DNA from: JACCZX01 sp963824935
GTDB taxonomy: Bacteria > Pseudomonadota > Gammaproteobacteria > Burkholderiales > Burkholderiaceae_F
Direction: 5' to 3'
DNA length: 64,000 nt
Assembly (NCBI GenBank): GCA_963824935.1
Contig: CAWGRF010000016.1
Coordinates: 18,546-82,545, forward strand
This document shows, piece by piece, positions 47,040 through 56,030 of this stretch (positions are counted from its first letter, which is position 1; every line of letters begins with the position of its first letter). The notes under the pieces were generated by a model that ran no database searches, was not told the DNA's origin, and saw nothing but the letters and a program-made list of their open reading frames with translations. The position numbers and the translations under genes were made by a program.

Positions 47040-47924
47040 AAATTCGGGGTCTGACCCCGATTTTTTTGGTGGCGCTGCTGGCGGCATGCGGCACAACCAA
47101 GCCTGGCGGTTACTACCAGAACGACGGACCGCCCGATCGGACGCCGGCCGAGGCTGCCACGGCTGCTGATGCGACGCCGAGAGTCGAGCCCCTTTTAGCG
47201 CGCGCTAATCGGCCTTATGTGGCACTGGGCCGCAGCTATACGCCGCTGACCGGCGATGTTGAGTTTCGCGAGCGCGGCATTGCCTCGTGGTACGGCAAGC
47301 AGTTTCACGGCAACCGCACCGCCAGCGGCGAGATCTACGATATGTTCGCAATGACCGCGGCGCATCCGACGATGCCGCTCCCGAGTTACGCGCGAGTCAC
47401 AGCGGTGCGCACGCGCGAGAGCGTCATCGTGCGCGTCAATGATCGCGGGCCGTTCAAGGCGGATCGCGTGATCGATCTGTCCTATGGCGCAGCTGTCAGG
47501 CTCGGATTTGCGGCTGCCGGAATAGGCGAGGTCGAGGTCGAGCGCCTCACCCATGCGCAGATAGCATCTGGGCAGTGGCGCGGCGCTCCTGCCGCGGTTG
47601 CTGACGCTCGATCTGCGCCGGCGTCCGAGCCGGTATCCAACAGCAGGGCACCGATCGCTACCAGCGGATCACACTGGGCGGTGCAAGCTGGGTGCGTTTG
47701 CCCAGCAGAGCAATGCCGATGCGTTTGCCGCGCGCGTGGCCAACTTGTTGGGAGCATCCGATGCATCCGCACTACCGACGGCGCACCGCACGCCACGCGT
47801 CGAGCGTGAGGGCGGTCTGTTTCGCGTGCTGATCGGCTTGTTGCCGGACCGTTCGTCTGCGCTCGCGCTGGCACAGCAACTCGAGCGCATCCTCGACCAG
47901 CCGGCGAGCCTGATCGTTCGCTAG
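47036..47924 (+). CDS. rlpA: RlpA-type septal-ring lytic transglycosylase (one frameshift)
   Basis: An outer-membrane lipoprotein with lipobox LLAACG at residues 14-19. The double-psi beta-barrel domain is GIASWYGKQFHGNRTASGE to RVNDRGPFKADRVIDLS. The C-terminal SPOR domain, which binds denuded glycan, lies after an extra G at 47687 (GSHWAVQ then LGAFAQQSNADAFAAR). Corrected length is about 295 residues. The first codons include a terminator-like hairpin (47038-47066). It is the last gene of the elongasome operon. Confidence 0.9.
47038..47066 (+). terminator. terminator-like palindrome at the start of rlpA
   Basis: CGGGGT, loop CTG, ACCCCG forms a perfect 6-pair stem flanked by AAAATT on the left and ATTTTTTT on the right. 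It lies inside the first ten codons of rlpA, directly after the rodA stop. It could attenuate rlpA transcription, or it may be a mobile palindromic repeat that has become coding. Confidence 0.6.
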
Positions 47925-48826
47925 GCAGACTTAAGTTGCAGCGCAAGCGCGTATAGCGCCTGCTTCGGTTTGCCGCTTGCCCTGGCGGCAATCGCCGCAG
48001 CGCGCGCCGGCGGCATCTCTTCGAGCAGCGCGGTCAGCCATTGAGCAAGCGACGGATCGATGTCGATCGATTCGGTGCCGGTCGCAGCGGGTGCTGCATC
48101 GACCAGCACTACGTACTCTCCGCGCTCCTCGATGCTCAGCGAGGCTAGCTCAGACGCCTGGTGACTCGAAATCGTCTCGAATTTCTTCGACAACTCACGC
48201 ATCAGCACGACGCGCCGATCCGGCTGCAGCACGCGGGCGAGCAACGCAATCAGGCCGGCGATCCGGTGCGGCGCCTCGAACAACACGAACGGACGCGCCT
48301 CGGCGGCGACGGCCCGTAACGCGCGCTCGCGTTCGCGCGCGCCGGTCGGCAGAAAGCCAACGAACGTGAATGGCCCCGCGGCCAGTGCGGAGACAGACAC
48401 CGCAGCCATCGCACTGCTTGCGCCTGGAATCGGAACTACGCGCTGGCCGGCGTCGAGCGCCGCGCGCACGATGATCGCTCCCGGGTCCGATACGCCTGGA
48501 GTTCCGGCGTCGCTCACCAAAGCCACGCGTTCGCCGCGAGCGAGCCGTTCGGCGATCCGGGCTGCGGCTTCGCGTTCGTTGTGCTGGTGCGCCTGCATCA
48601 ACGGGGTCGTGATTCCGTAACGCGCCAGCAGTGGGCGCGTCACGCGCGTATCTTCGGCCGCGATCACGTCGACGTGCGCTAACACCCATAGCGCACGCAA
48701 GGTGATATCGGCCGCATTGCCGATCGGCATGCCAACTACATACAATGAGCCAGCCGGCAGATCCTGAGCCGCCACCTCGGATAATGCGATCAATCGGTCC
48801 TGCTGCAGAGGTTCCGTGTTTGCCAT
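47921..48826 (-). CDS. rsmI: 16S rRNA (cytidine-2'-O)-methyltransferase RsmI
   Basis: About 301 residues from ATG 48826 (MANTEPLQQDR). SAM-enzyme pieces are GSLYVVGMPIGNAADITLRA, VIAAEDTRVTRPLL, LVSDAGTPGVSDPGA and VPIPGASSAMAAV; the C-terminal third fits YraL/RsmI. It methylates C1402 of 16S rRNA. The 5' end overlaps that of the divergent lpoA by 11 bases if the GTG there is used. It is convergent with rlpA (4-base overlap). Confidence 0.95.
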   Translation of the reverse strand: MANTEPLQQDRLIALSEVAAQDLPAGSLYVVGMPIGNAADITLRALWVLAHVDVIAAEDTRVTRPLLARYGITTPLMQAHQHNEREAAARIAERLARGERVALVSDAGTPGVSDPGAIIVRAALDAGQRVVPIPGASSAMAAVSVSALAAGPFTFVGFLPTGARERERALRAVAAEARPFVLFEAPHRIAGLIALLARVLQPDRRVVLMRELSKKFETISSHQASELASLSIEERGEYVVLVDAAPAATGTESIDIDPSLAQWLTALLEEMPPARAAAIAARASGKPKQALYALALQLKSA

Positions 48827-49947
48827 CGCCGCGTTTCGCCCGTTGCGTTTGCGCCTGACATTGTTGGCGGCGCTGGCAAGTGTCGCATGCAGTCTCAGCG
48901 CGCAGAGTCCCGCGCAAACTCCCGCGAACGTTGACAAGCCTCAGCCGGTCCCGGCCATTGCGTTGCTTCTTCCGACTCAGCAAGGCATTTTTGCCTCGGC
49001 CGCCGAAGCGGTGCGCCAGGGATTTTTCGCCGCGCACAAGGTCGGCGGCAGCAGTGCCGCGATCCAGGTGATCGAAGTCGATGATGACATCGAGCAGCTT
49101 TCCACCGCGCTGGCCGCCGCGCGCGATCGCGGAGTGCGGGTGGCCGTCGGGCCTTTGCGGCGTGACGCCGTCAGTGCCATCGTCGAGGGGGGACGCGCGG
49201 TGCTGCCGCTGGTCGACGCTGAACTATCCCGAGCGCGATGCGGGCGCGCCGCCGACGATGATCGCATTCGGACTATCGGTGGAGGCGGAGGCGGAGCGCA
49301 CCGTGCAGATCGCTCTGTCGGGCTTTATCACGATGCGACCGGGGGCGTCGACCGGCGCTCGCATCATGGTGCTGACAGGCGCCGGCGCGCTCGAGCGGCG
49401 AATCGCACAGGCGTATGTCAATACGTTGCGTGCGGCGGGCGAGTTACCGGTGGAAGCCACAGCCGAGCCTGCCCGTCTCGGCCGGCTGTTTGAAACCGGC
49501 AGCTATGACGCGGTATTTCTCGCCCTCAATGCGCGCGACGCGTCGTTGGTACGGCCGCGTATCCCGCGCGGCGTTGCAATCTTCGCCACCTCGCTGGTCA
49601 ACATCGGCAATCCGGCGGGTTCGCCCGCTGCGTCTGCGCTGGCCTACGATCTGGAGGGGGTGCGCTTCGTCGATATGCCATGGTTGCTGCAGCCCGATCA
49701 CCCGGCGGTGATGGTGTATCCGCAGCCCGCGCGGCCGCTGACGCTCGAAACGGCGCGGCTGTACGCGCTGGGAATCGATGCGTATCGCGTGGCGCAGGTA
49801 TGGATGAAGGGAGAGGTGCGCTTCGAGGTCGACGGCGTCACCGGCCGCCTGCGCGTCGATCGCGCGCAAAGCCTGAGGGTCGAACGAATTCCGGTGTCGG
49901 CGATATATCGCAATGGCGCAGTCGAGCGCGAAGAGTTCGCGCGCTGA
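48816..49947 (+). CDS. lpoA: LpoA/LppC-type penicillin-binding protein activator (one frameshift)
   Basis: About 376 residues with a signal peptide (LTLLAALASVACSLSAQ; the Cys may be lipidated). The body is the periplasmic-binding-protein-like LppC domain: AIALLLPTQQGIFASAAEAV and, after an extra base near 49218 (VLPLVD then LNYPERDAG), FGLSVEAEAERTVQIAL and DMPWLLQPDHPAVM. It lacks the N-terminal TPR part of E. coli LpoA. GTG 48816 is the first start; a TTG near 48843 would avoid overlap with rsmI. It would activate PBP1-type enzymes. Confidence 0.85.
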
Positions 49948-50333
49948 TGCGGACGACGCAGCCGCGGCGAGCCGCCGTCCGGACGCCGAAGCAGCGTGCC
50001 GGCGACGCAGCCGAAGATGCGGTGGCGAAGCATCTGACGGCTGCAGGATGCCATGTCATCGCGCGCAATGCGCGCTACCGCGATGGCGAGATCGATCTGA
50101 TCGCACGCGAACGCGATGTGCTGATCTTTGTCGAAGTCCGCATGAGAAACAGCTCACGCTTTGGCGGGGCCGCCGTCAGCGTCGATTTGTTCAAGCAGAA
50201 ACGAATCGCGCGCGCGGCGCAACACTGGCTGCTCGCCCACTACGGTGAACGCTGGCCGGCTTGCCGCTTCGATGTCGTCAGCGTCGATGGCGATGGCACA
50301 ATCGAGTGGATACGCAATGCCTTTTCAACGTAA
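49947..50333 (+). CDS. yraN: YraN/UPF0102 nuclease-fold protein
   Basis: 128 residues from ATG 49947, which overlaps the lpoA stop (TGATG). The UPF0102 pattern is complete: KQRAGDAAEDAVAKHL, GCHVIARNARYRDGEIDLIA with the D-x-E pair, LIFVEVRMRNSSRFGGA and WPACRFDVVSVDG. The fold is that of a Holliday-junction-resolvase-like nuclease; its role is unsettled. It lies in the conserved rsmI-lpoA-yraN-BON neighbourhood. Confidence 0.93.
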   Translation: MRTTQPRRAAVRTPKQRAGDAAEDAVAKHLTAAGCHVIARNARYRDGEIDLIARERDVLIFVEVRMRNSSRFGGAAVSVDLFKQKRIARAAQHWLLAHYGERWPACRFDVVSVDGDGTIEWIRNAFST

Positions 50334-50349
50334 ATGAGCCGTAAATGAG

Positions 50350-51218
50350 CGCGGTAGGAGAGAGTCGAATGAAGCTAACTCGCAAATGGATCTGGGCCCC
50401 AATGACCGCTATTGCGGCCGGCGCCGCAGCGCTGAGCTTGCCGGCGTGCGCACCTTTGGTGATCGGCGGCATTGCCGCAGGTACCGCGATCGTCGCCACT
50501 GACCGCCGCACCACCGGCGTCCAACTGGACGATAAGACGATCGAGGCCAGATTAGCCGATGAATTGTCTACCGCGCTGAAGGGCAACGACTTTCACGTCA
50601 GTGTCAACAGTTACCAGCGGCGCGTGCTGCTGACAGGCGAGGTGCCAAACGAAGCGGTCAAGAAGCAGGCCGGCGAGATCGCGGCGCGCGCAACGAACGT
50701 GCGCATCGTCAATAACGAGACGGTGATCGCGCCGCCGTCGACATTCAGCCAGCGCACCGATGACAGCACGGTTTGCGCCAAAGTGCGCGCGGCGTTCGTC
50801 AACACCAAGGAGATCGGCTTCAATTCGGTCGACATCGTGATCGAGCGGCGCGTCGTCTTTCTGATGGGTACTGTTACACAGAAGGAAGCCGATACCGCCG
50901 CGCACGTTGCGAGCCGTGTGACTGGCGTGCAGCAGGTTGTCAAGCTGTTCGACGTCGGAACGGCCGAAGAAATCAATCGCGCCCGAAGCGGCACGGCGTC
51001 ACAGCCCGCGCCGTCTGCGCCGGCAAAGGCGCAGACCACTGCGCCGACCAAGACTGCGCCGGTGACGACGACGTCGCGTGCGTCTCGCTGAGTATTCCGC
51101 ATCTAGCCGCGGTCGCACGCGCAGCCGAAAACCTGCTGCGCCGCGCGTCTGTTGTTCGTGCTTCGCGTCATCGCCTCCGTTCGTCAATTCGGGCTTGCGC
51201 GTCGCGACGTTTGTCTTA
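50350..51218 (+). repeat. tandem duplication, unit 1 (BON gene plus 3' flank)
   Basis: Unit 1 starts with GCGGTAGGAGAGAGTCGAATG and ends near CGACGTTTGTCTT. It includes the ribosome site, the BON lipoprotein gene and about 125 bases of downstream sequence. Unit 2 begins at 51229 with the same 21 bases. The first about 190 bases are almost identical; the 3' flanks are clearly related but more diverged. Confidence 0.85.
50369..51091 (+). CDS. BON-domain outer-membrane lipoprotein, copy 1 (DolP/YraP-like)
   Basis: 240 residues from ATG 50369 (MKLTRKWIWAPMTAIA). Signal peptide with lipobox LSLPAC. Two BON domains follow: RLADELSTALKGNDFHVSVN to GEVPNEAVKKQAGEIA, and KVRAAFVNTKEIGFNSVDIV to GTVTQKEADTAAHVASRV. 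The tail is Pro/Ala/Thr-rich. BON domains bind phospholipid, and E. coli DolP keeps the outer membrane intact and sits in the same gene neighbourhood (without diaA here). An upstream ATG at 50345 is unlikely because the ribosome site lies between. Confidence 0.9.
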   Translation: MKLTRKWIWAPMTAIAAGAAALSLPACAPLVIGGIAAGTAIVATDRRTTGVQLDDKTIEARLADELSTALKGNDFHVSVNSYQRRVLLTGEVPNEAVKKQAGEIAARATNVRIVNNETVIAPPSTFSQRTDDSTVCAKVRAAFVNTKEIGFNSVDIVIERRVVFLMGTVTQKEADTAAHVASRVTGVQQVVKLFDVGTAEEINRARSGTASQPAPSAPAKAQTTAPTKTAPVTTTSRASR

Positions 51219-51228
51219 ACTAATTGAA

Positions 51229-52084
51229 CGCGGTAGGAGAGAGTCGAATGAAGCTAACTCGCAAATGGATCTGGGCCCCAATGACCGCTATTGCGGCCGG
51301 CGCCGCAGCGCTGAGCTTGCCGGCGTGCGCACCTTTGGTGATCGGCGGCATTGCCGCAGGTACCGCGATCGTCGCCACTGACCGTCGCACCACCGGCGTC
51401 CAACTGGACGATCAGGCCATCGAGGCACAGAGTAGCCGATGAATTGTCTACCGCGCTGAAGGGCAACGACTTTCACGTCAGTGTCAACAGTTACGAGCGG
51501 CGCGTGCTGCTGACGGGCGAGGTGCCAAACGAAGCGGTCAAGAAGCAGGCCGGCGAGATCGCGGCGCGCTCAACGAACGTGCGCATCGTCAATAACGAAA
51601 CGGTGATCGCGGCGCCGTCGACATTCAACGAACGCACCAATGACGGCACGCTCGGCGCCAAAGTGCGCGCGGCGTTCGCCAATACCAAGGAGATCGCGTT
51701 CAATTCGGTCGACATCGTGACCGAGCGGCGCGTCGTGTTTTTGATGGGTACTGTTACACAGAAGGAAGCGGATACCGCCGCGCACGTTGCGAGCCGTGTG
51801 ACTGGCGTGCAGCAGGTTGTCAAGCTGTTCGACGTCGGAACGGCCGAAGAAATCAATCGCGCCCGAGCCGGCACGGCGTCACAGCCCGCGCCGTCTGCGC
51901 CGGCACAGGCGCCGACCACGACTGCGCCGGTGACGACGGGCACCTCTCGCTAAGTATTCCGAAGCGAGCCGCGTCTCCTGCGCGCAGCCGACAACGTGCT
52001 GCACCGGGGCAGAAGTTGTTCGTGCTTCCCGTCGGCGCCTCCGTTCGTCAATTTCGGGCTTGCGCGGCACGACGTTTGTCTTAT
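51229..52084 (+). repeat. tandem duplication, unit 2 (BON gene plus 3' flank)
   Basis: Second unit, offset 879 bases from unit 1. It carries the same ribosome site, gene and 3' flank ending GGCACGACGTTTGTCTTA. The flanks of both units share TGTTGTTCGTGCTT/AGTTGTTCGTGCTT and CGCCTCCGTTCGTCAATT, so the duplicated segment is larger than the gene itself. Confidence 0.85.
51248..51953 (+). CDS. BON-domain lipoprotein, copy 2 (one frameshift)
   Basis: Paralogue of copy 1 from ATG 51248. The signal peptide and lipobox LSLPAC are identical to copy 1. An extra C at 51428 breaks the frame between DDQAIEA and RVADELSTAL, producing an early stop TGA at 51440-51442; the rest is open in the next frame to 51953. 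Two BON domains are present with a few substitutions (ERRVLLTG, NTKEIAFNSV). It may be a functional second copy with a sequence error or a decaying duplicate. Confidence 0.8.
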
Positions 52085-52139
52085 AGTCCGCGTCCGCTTG
52101 CCGCGAGGCCGGCTTTGAACACCTGACGGGGAGGATTCG

Positions 52140-52727
52140 ATGAGTTGGATCATCGTGCTGGTCGTCATCGCTGCGATCGTGTTCTGGGCCGTGGGCGCCT
52201 ACAACCGGCTTGTCAGTCTGCGCAACAAGTTCAAGAACGCGTTTGCGCAGATCGATGTGCAGCTCAAGCGCCGCTACGACCTGATTCCGAACCTGGTCGA
52301 AACCGCCAAGGCGTACATGAAGCATGAGCGCGAGACGCTCGAAAACGTGATTCGCGCGCGCAATAGTGCGGTGACCGCGAACGCGGCGGCCGCCGCCGAC
52401 CCGGGATCGGCGCAAGCCATTCAGGGGCTGGTCGCCGCTGAAGGCGCTTTGAGCGGCGCGCTGTCGAAACTGTTCGCGTTGGCCGAGGCGTATCCCGACC
52501 TGAAGGCGAATCAGAACATGATGCAGCTGAGCGAAGAGCTGACCGCTACCGAGAACAAGATCTCGTTCGCGCGCCAGTCGTTCAACGATTCGGTGATGAG
52601 CTACAACACAGCGGTGCAGCAATTTCCGACCAACGTCATCGCCGGTGTGTTTACGTTTACACCGGCCGAGCTGTTGCAATCGACCGAGAGCGACGAGGAG
52701 CGCCAGGCGGTCCGAGTTCAGTTCTAG
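52140..52727 (+). CDS. LemA family protein
   Basis: 195 residues from ATG 52140. An N-terminal membrane helix (IIVLVVIAAIVFWAVGAYN) is followed by the LemA helical bundle: FKNAFAQIDVQLKRRYDLIP, AYMKHERETLENVIRARN and NKISFARQSFNDSVMSYN. Function is unclear; LemA genes often lie beside membrane M48 proteases, as here (gene at 52980), so it may assist envelope quality control. Confidence 0.9.
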   Translation: MSWIIVLVVIAAIVFWAVGAYNRLVSLRNKFKNAFAQIDVQLKRRYDLIPNLVETAKAYMKHERETLENVIRARNSAVTANAAAAADPGSAQAIQGLVAAEGALSGALSKLFALAEAYPDLKANQNMMQLSEELTATENKISFARQSFNDSVMSYNTAVQQFPTNVIAGVFTFTPAELLQSTESDEERQAVRVQF

Positions 52728-52741
52728 CGTGCTGAACACGC

Positions 52742-52966
52742 ATGCTGGCGATTTGGGTCTTGTTGGCGTTTGGCGTGGCGCTCATCGCATGGGGCGTCAT
52801 TGGCATCCGGCGCGGAACGATCTGGGACAGTGATGTCGCCGGAGACTGGATCCGACGCGACGATGACCCGACGATGTTCTGGACGGCAATCTCGGTGATC
52901 TTCACGCTTGCGATGCTGGCGATCGGCGTGGGCGCGATTGCCGGCTTGGGCGCCAGGCCGTTCTAG
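52742..52966 (+). CDS. small two-helix membrane protein
   Basis: 74 residues from ATG 52742, 14 bases after lemA. Two hydrophobic helices (IWVLLAFGVALIAWGVIG and FWTAISVIFTLAMLAIGVGA) flank a polar acidic loop (RGTIWDSDVAGDWIRRDDDP). No family is recognised. Its place between lemA and an M48 protease suggests that the three act together in the membrane. Confidence 0.7.
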   Translation: MLAIWVLLAFGVALIAWGVIGIRRGTIWDSDVAGDWIRRDDDPTMFWTAISVIFTLAMLAIGVGAIAGLGARPF

Positions 52967-52979
52967 CTCACAAACCTCC

Positions 52980-55016
52980 GTGGATTTCTTCGAGCACCAG
53001 GAGATCGCTCGCCGATCGACGCGCCGGCTGGTCGTGCTCTTCGCGCTCGCGGTGGTTGTGATCGTGATCGCCGTTAACGCTGCCGCCGCGGCGATCTATC
53101 TCGGGTTCGTGATGCCGGCCAACATCGCACGCACGACCGCAGCGCTGCCTAACGGCTTTTACTTCGTCACTACGCTCATCGTGCTCGGGCTGATCGGCGG
53201 AGGCACGTTGTTCAAGATGATTTCGCTCAGCGCGGGCGGCGCCGCCGTCGCCAATCTGGTGGACGCGCGCGAAGTCGACATGACCACGAGCGATCTGCTC
53301 GATCGCCGATTGGTCAATGTGGTCGAAGAAATGGCGATCGCCTCCGGCGTCCCGGTGCCGCGCGTGTACGTGATGGACAACGAAACTGCGATCAACGCAT
53401 TCGCCGCGGGCCATTCGATCAGCGACGCGGTGATCGCGGTGACGCGCGGCACGTTGACGCGCCTGTCGCGCGACGAGCTGCAGGGTGTTGTGGCGCACGA
53501 GTTTTCGCACGTGCTAAACGGCGACATGCGGCTCAATCTGCGGCTGATCGGCGTGCTGCACGGCCTGTTGATCGTCGCACTCGCCGGCCGCTTGTTGCTC
53601 GAGATCGGCGGTCGGAGCCGAGGCGGCAGCAGCAGCGGACGCGGCGGCAACGCCGTTGCGATGCTGTTTTTCGCCGGCCTCGCTCTGTGGATACTCGGAT
53701 ACATCGGTGTGTTCTTCGGCCGGCTGATCAAGGCCGCTGTGTCCCGGCAAAGAGAATTCCTGGCCGACGCCAGCGCGGTGCAGTTCACGCGCAACCCCGA
53801 CGGCATCGGCGGTGCGCTGCGCAAGATCGGCGGCTTGAGCGAGGCGACGGGGCTCGGCACACGCATCGATCATCCGCAAGCCGAAACGCTGTCGCATTTA
53901 TTCCTTGGCGCCGCGCGGCCGAGTTTCGTGCGCGGCCTGTTTGCAACGCATCCGTCGCTCGAGGAGCGCGTGCATCGTATTTACGGCCGCAAGCAGACAT
54001 TTTTGTCAGCGCCGGAAAATGCGCTGGCGCTGTCGATGGGCGGATTGAAGCCGGCGCTCGAGCCCGAGCGCCCGCGTTCGCCGATTCAGTTCGTGCCGTC
54101 CGTCGGCGAAATCCAGAGTGCATCTGTTAACAGCACAACGGCTGCCAACGCGTTGTCACCGGTCGCTGGTCTGGTCGCAGTGGCCGCTGCGGGCGCTTCC
54201 GCGCCCAGCGACGTGACCGCTCGGGTGGGCACTGTCAGGCCGCCCGGACATCGCGACTTCGCCCTCGATGACTCACAGCGCGCGACGATCGATGCCTTGC
54301 GGCGCGCGGCGTCTGACGCCGTGCATGCTCAGTTAATCGCGTTGGCGCTGCTCGTCGAGAAGGAAAGCGCGTTGCGCACCCAGCAGTGCCAATTGATCGC
54401 CGAGACGTACGGCACCGAAGCGTCGGGGATCGCCGACCGCTATCACAGCCTGATTCAGACATTGCCGCCTGGCGTGCGCCAGCCCCTGCTCGATGTCGCG
54501 ATGCCGGCGCTGCGCCGGTTGCCGGATCAAGCGCGGCAACGGGTACTGAAAACTTCGCGCTTGCTGATTGCTGCCGATGGCCGTGTGTCGGTGCGCGAGT
54601 TCCTGCTGTTCACGATTCTGCAGCGCCGGCTCGGACCCAACGCTGGGCGGGCGGTTCCGGTGCGCTATCGCGCAGTCAAAGAGCTCGCGCAGGACGCGGC
54701 ACTGGTGCTGTCACTGGTCGCGGCGGTGCGACTGCCGCAGCGGCCCGAGCATGCATTCAACGCCGGTGCGCTGTTGCTGCCTGATTCGGACGTCCGGCTC
54801 GTTACCAACGATGCGCTGAAGCTCGACGATGTGTCAGCCGCGCTCGATCGCCTGAATCAGCTGGCGCCGCTTGCCAAACCGCAGCTGATCAAGGCCGTCA
54901 CTGCCGCGGCGTTTGTCGACAACGAGACCAACTGGCGCGCGGCCAGCGCGCTACGCATGATTTGTACTGCGCTCGATGCGCCGTTACCGCCGCAAGCGGC
55001 TGCTGTTGAAGCCTGA
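52980..55016 (+). CDS. membrane-bound M48 zinc metalloprotease
   Basis: About 678 residues from GTG 52980 (VDFFEHQEIARRSTRR), 13 bases after the previous stop. Two N-terminal helices, then the protease domain with VPRVYVMDNETAINAFAAGH and zinc motif VVAHEFSHVLNGD; the third ligand is likely the Glu in REFLADASAVQFTRNPD. Two more helices lie around the active site. The C-terminal about 300 residues are an extra domain (Ala-rich linker, then SQRATIDALRRAASDAVHAQ) not found in HtpX. It probably degrades damaged envelope proteins. Confidence 0.9.
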   Translation: MDFFEHQEIARRSTRRLVVLFALAVVVIVIAVNAAAAAIYLGFVMPANIARTTAALPNGFYFVTTLIVLGLIGGGTLFKMISLSAGGAAVANLVDAREVDMTTSDLLDRRLVNVVEEMAIASGVPVPRVYVMDNETAINAFAAGHSISDAVIAVTRGTLTRLSRDELQGVVAHEFSHVLNGDMRLNLRLIGVLHGLLIVALAGRLLLEIGGRSRGGSSSGRGGNAVAMLFFAGLALWILGYIGVFFGRLIKAAVSRQREFLADASAVQFTRNPDGIGGALRKIGGLSEATGLGTRIDHPQAETLSHLFLGAARPSFVRGLFATHPSLEERVHRIYGRKQTFLSAPENALALSMGGLKPALEPERPRSPIQFVPSVGEIQSASVNSTTAANALSPVAGLVAVAAAGASAPSDVTARVGTVRPPGHRDFALDDSQRATIDALRRAASDAVHAQLIALALLVEKESALRTQQCQLIAETYGTEASGIADRYHSLIQTLPPGVRQPLLDVAMPALRRLPDQARQRVLKTSRLLIAADGRVSVREFLLFTILQRRLGPNAGRAVPVRYRAVKELAQDAALVLSLVAAVRLPQRPEHAFNAGALLLPDSDVRLVTNDALKLDDVSAALDRLNQLAPLAKPQLIKAVTAAAFVDNETNWRAASALRMICTALDAPLPPQAAAVEA

Positions 55017-55040
55017 TTGCTGCCAACGTCAACCGGAGGA

Positions 55041-56030
55041 TTAAGCAACGACGCCAGCTGCGTGCGCCTGCTGGTCGGCGTGATAGCTTGACCGCACTAG
55101 CGGGCCGCACGCCGCATGCATGAATCCCATCTTGACCGCTTCGGATTCGAATATCCGAAACGTGTCCGGATGCACATAGCGCGCCACCGGCAAATGGTGA
55201 GCCGTTGGCGCCATGTACTGGCCGACCGTCAGCATATCCACATCGTGCTCACGCAAGTCGCGCATCACCTGCAGGATTTCGTCATCGGTTTCACCAAGCC
55301 CGACCATGACACCGCTTTTGGTGGGCACGTTCGGCACGCGGCGCTTGAAGTCCTGCAGCAGCTTCAACGAATGCGTGTAGTCGGAACCCGGCCGAGCATG
55401 GCGATACAAACGTGGCACCGTTTCCAGATTGTGGTTCATCACATCGGGCGGTGCCGCTTCAAGAATCGCTAGCGCGCGATCGAGGCGGCCGCGAAAGTCC
55501 GGCACCAGCACTTCAATTCGGGTTGCCGGTGATAATTCGCGCGTCGCACGAATGCAATCGACGAAGTGCTGCGCGCCGCCGTCCTTCAAATCGTCGCGAT
55601 CGACCGACGTGACGACGACGTAGGCGAGCTTCAGCGCGGCGATCGTCTTTGCCAGGTTGAGCGGTTCGTCGACGTCGAGCGGGTCGGGACGTCCGTGGCC
55701 GACATCGCAAAATGGACAGCGCCGCGTGCACTTGTCGCCCATGATCATGAAGGTCGCGGTGCCCTTGCCGAAACACTCGCCGATGTTCGGGCACGACGCT
55801 TCCTCGCACACGGTATGCAGCCGATGCTCGCGCAGGATGTTCTTGATTTCGTAAAAGCGCGTCGCCGGAGAGCCCGCCTTGACGCGGATCCACTCTGGTT
55901 TTTTCAGCGCCTGGTGTGCAGGGACCGGGGTGATGGCAAACTTCTTGAACACCTTGCCGGTCTTTGCCTCGCCTTTTTTCTTTGCGAAGTCGAGCGCGGG
56001 TGCAGTTGGGCTCAGCACGTCGTTCATCAC
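55041..56030 (-). CDS. lipA: lipoyl synthase
   Basis: A 329-residue radical-SAM enzyme that inserts sulfur into octanoyl groups on carrier proteins. Auxiliary cluster motif CEEASCPNIGECF and radical-SAM motif CTRRCPFCDVGHG are present; GLGETDDEILQVMRDLREHD and RSSYHADQQ complete the family pattern. It overlaps lipB by 4 bases. Besides the usual 2-oxoacid dehydrogenases, the GcvH-like protein at 18061 could be a local substrate. Confidence 0.97.
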   Translation of the reverse strand: MMNDVLSPTAPALDFAKKKGEAKTGKVFKKFAITPVPAHQALKKPEWIRVKAGSPATRFYEIKNILREHRLHTVCEEASCPNIGECFGKGTATFMIMGDKCTRRCPFCDVGHGRPDPLDVDEPLNLAKTIAALKLAYVVVTSVDRDDLKDGGAQHFVDCIRATRELSPATRIEVLVPDFRGRLDRALAILEAAPPDVMNHNLETVPRLYRHARPGSDYTHSLKLLQDFKRRVPNVPTKSGVMVGLGETDDEILQVMRDLREHDVDMLTVGQYMAPTAHHLPVARYVHPDTFRIFESEAVKMGFMHAACGPLVRSSYHADQQAHAAGVVA

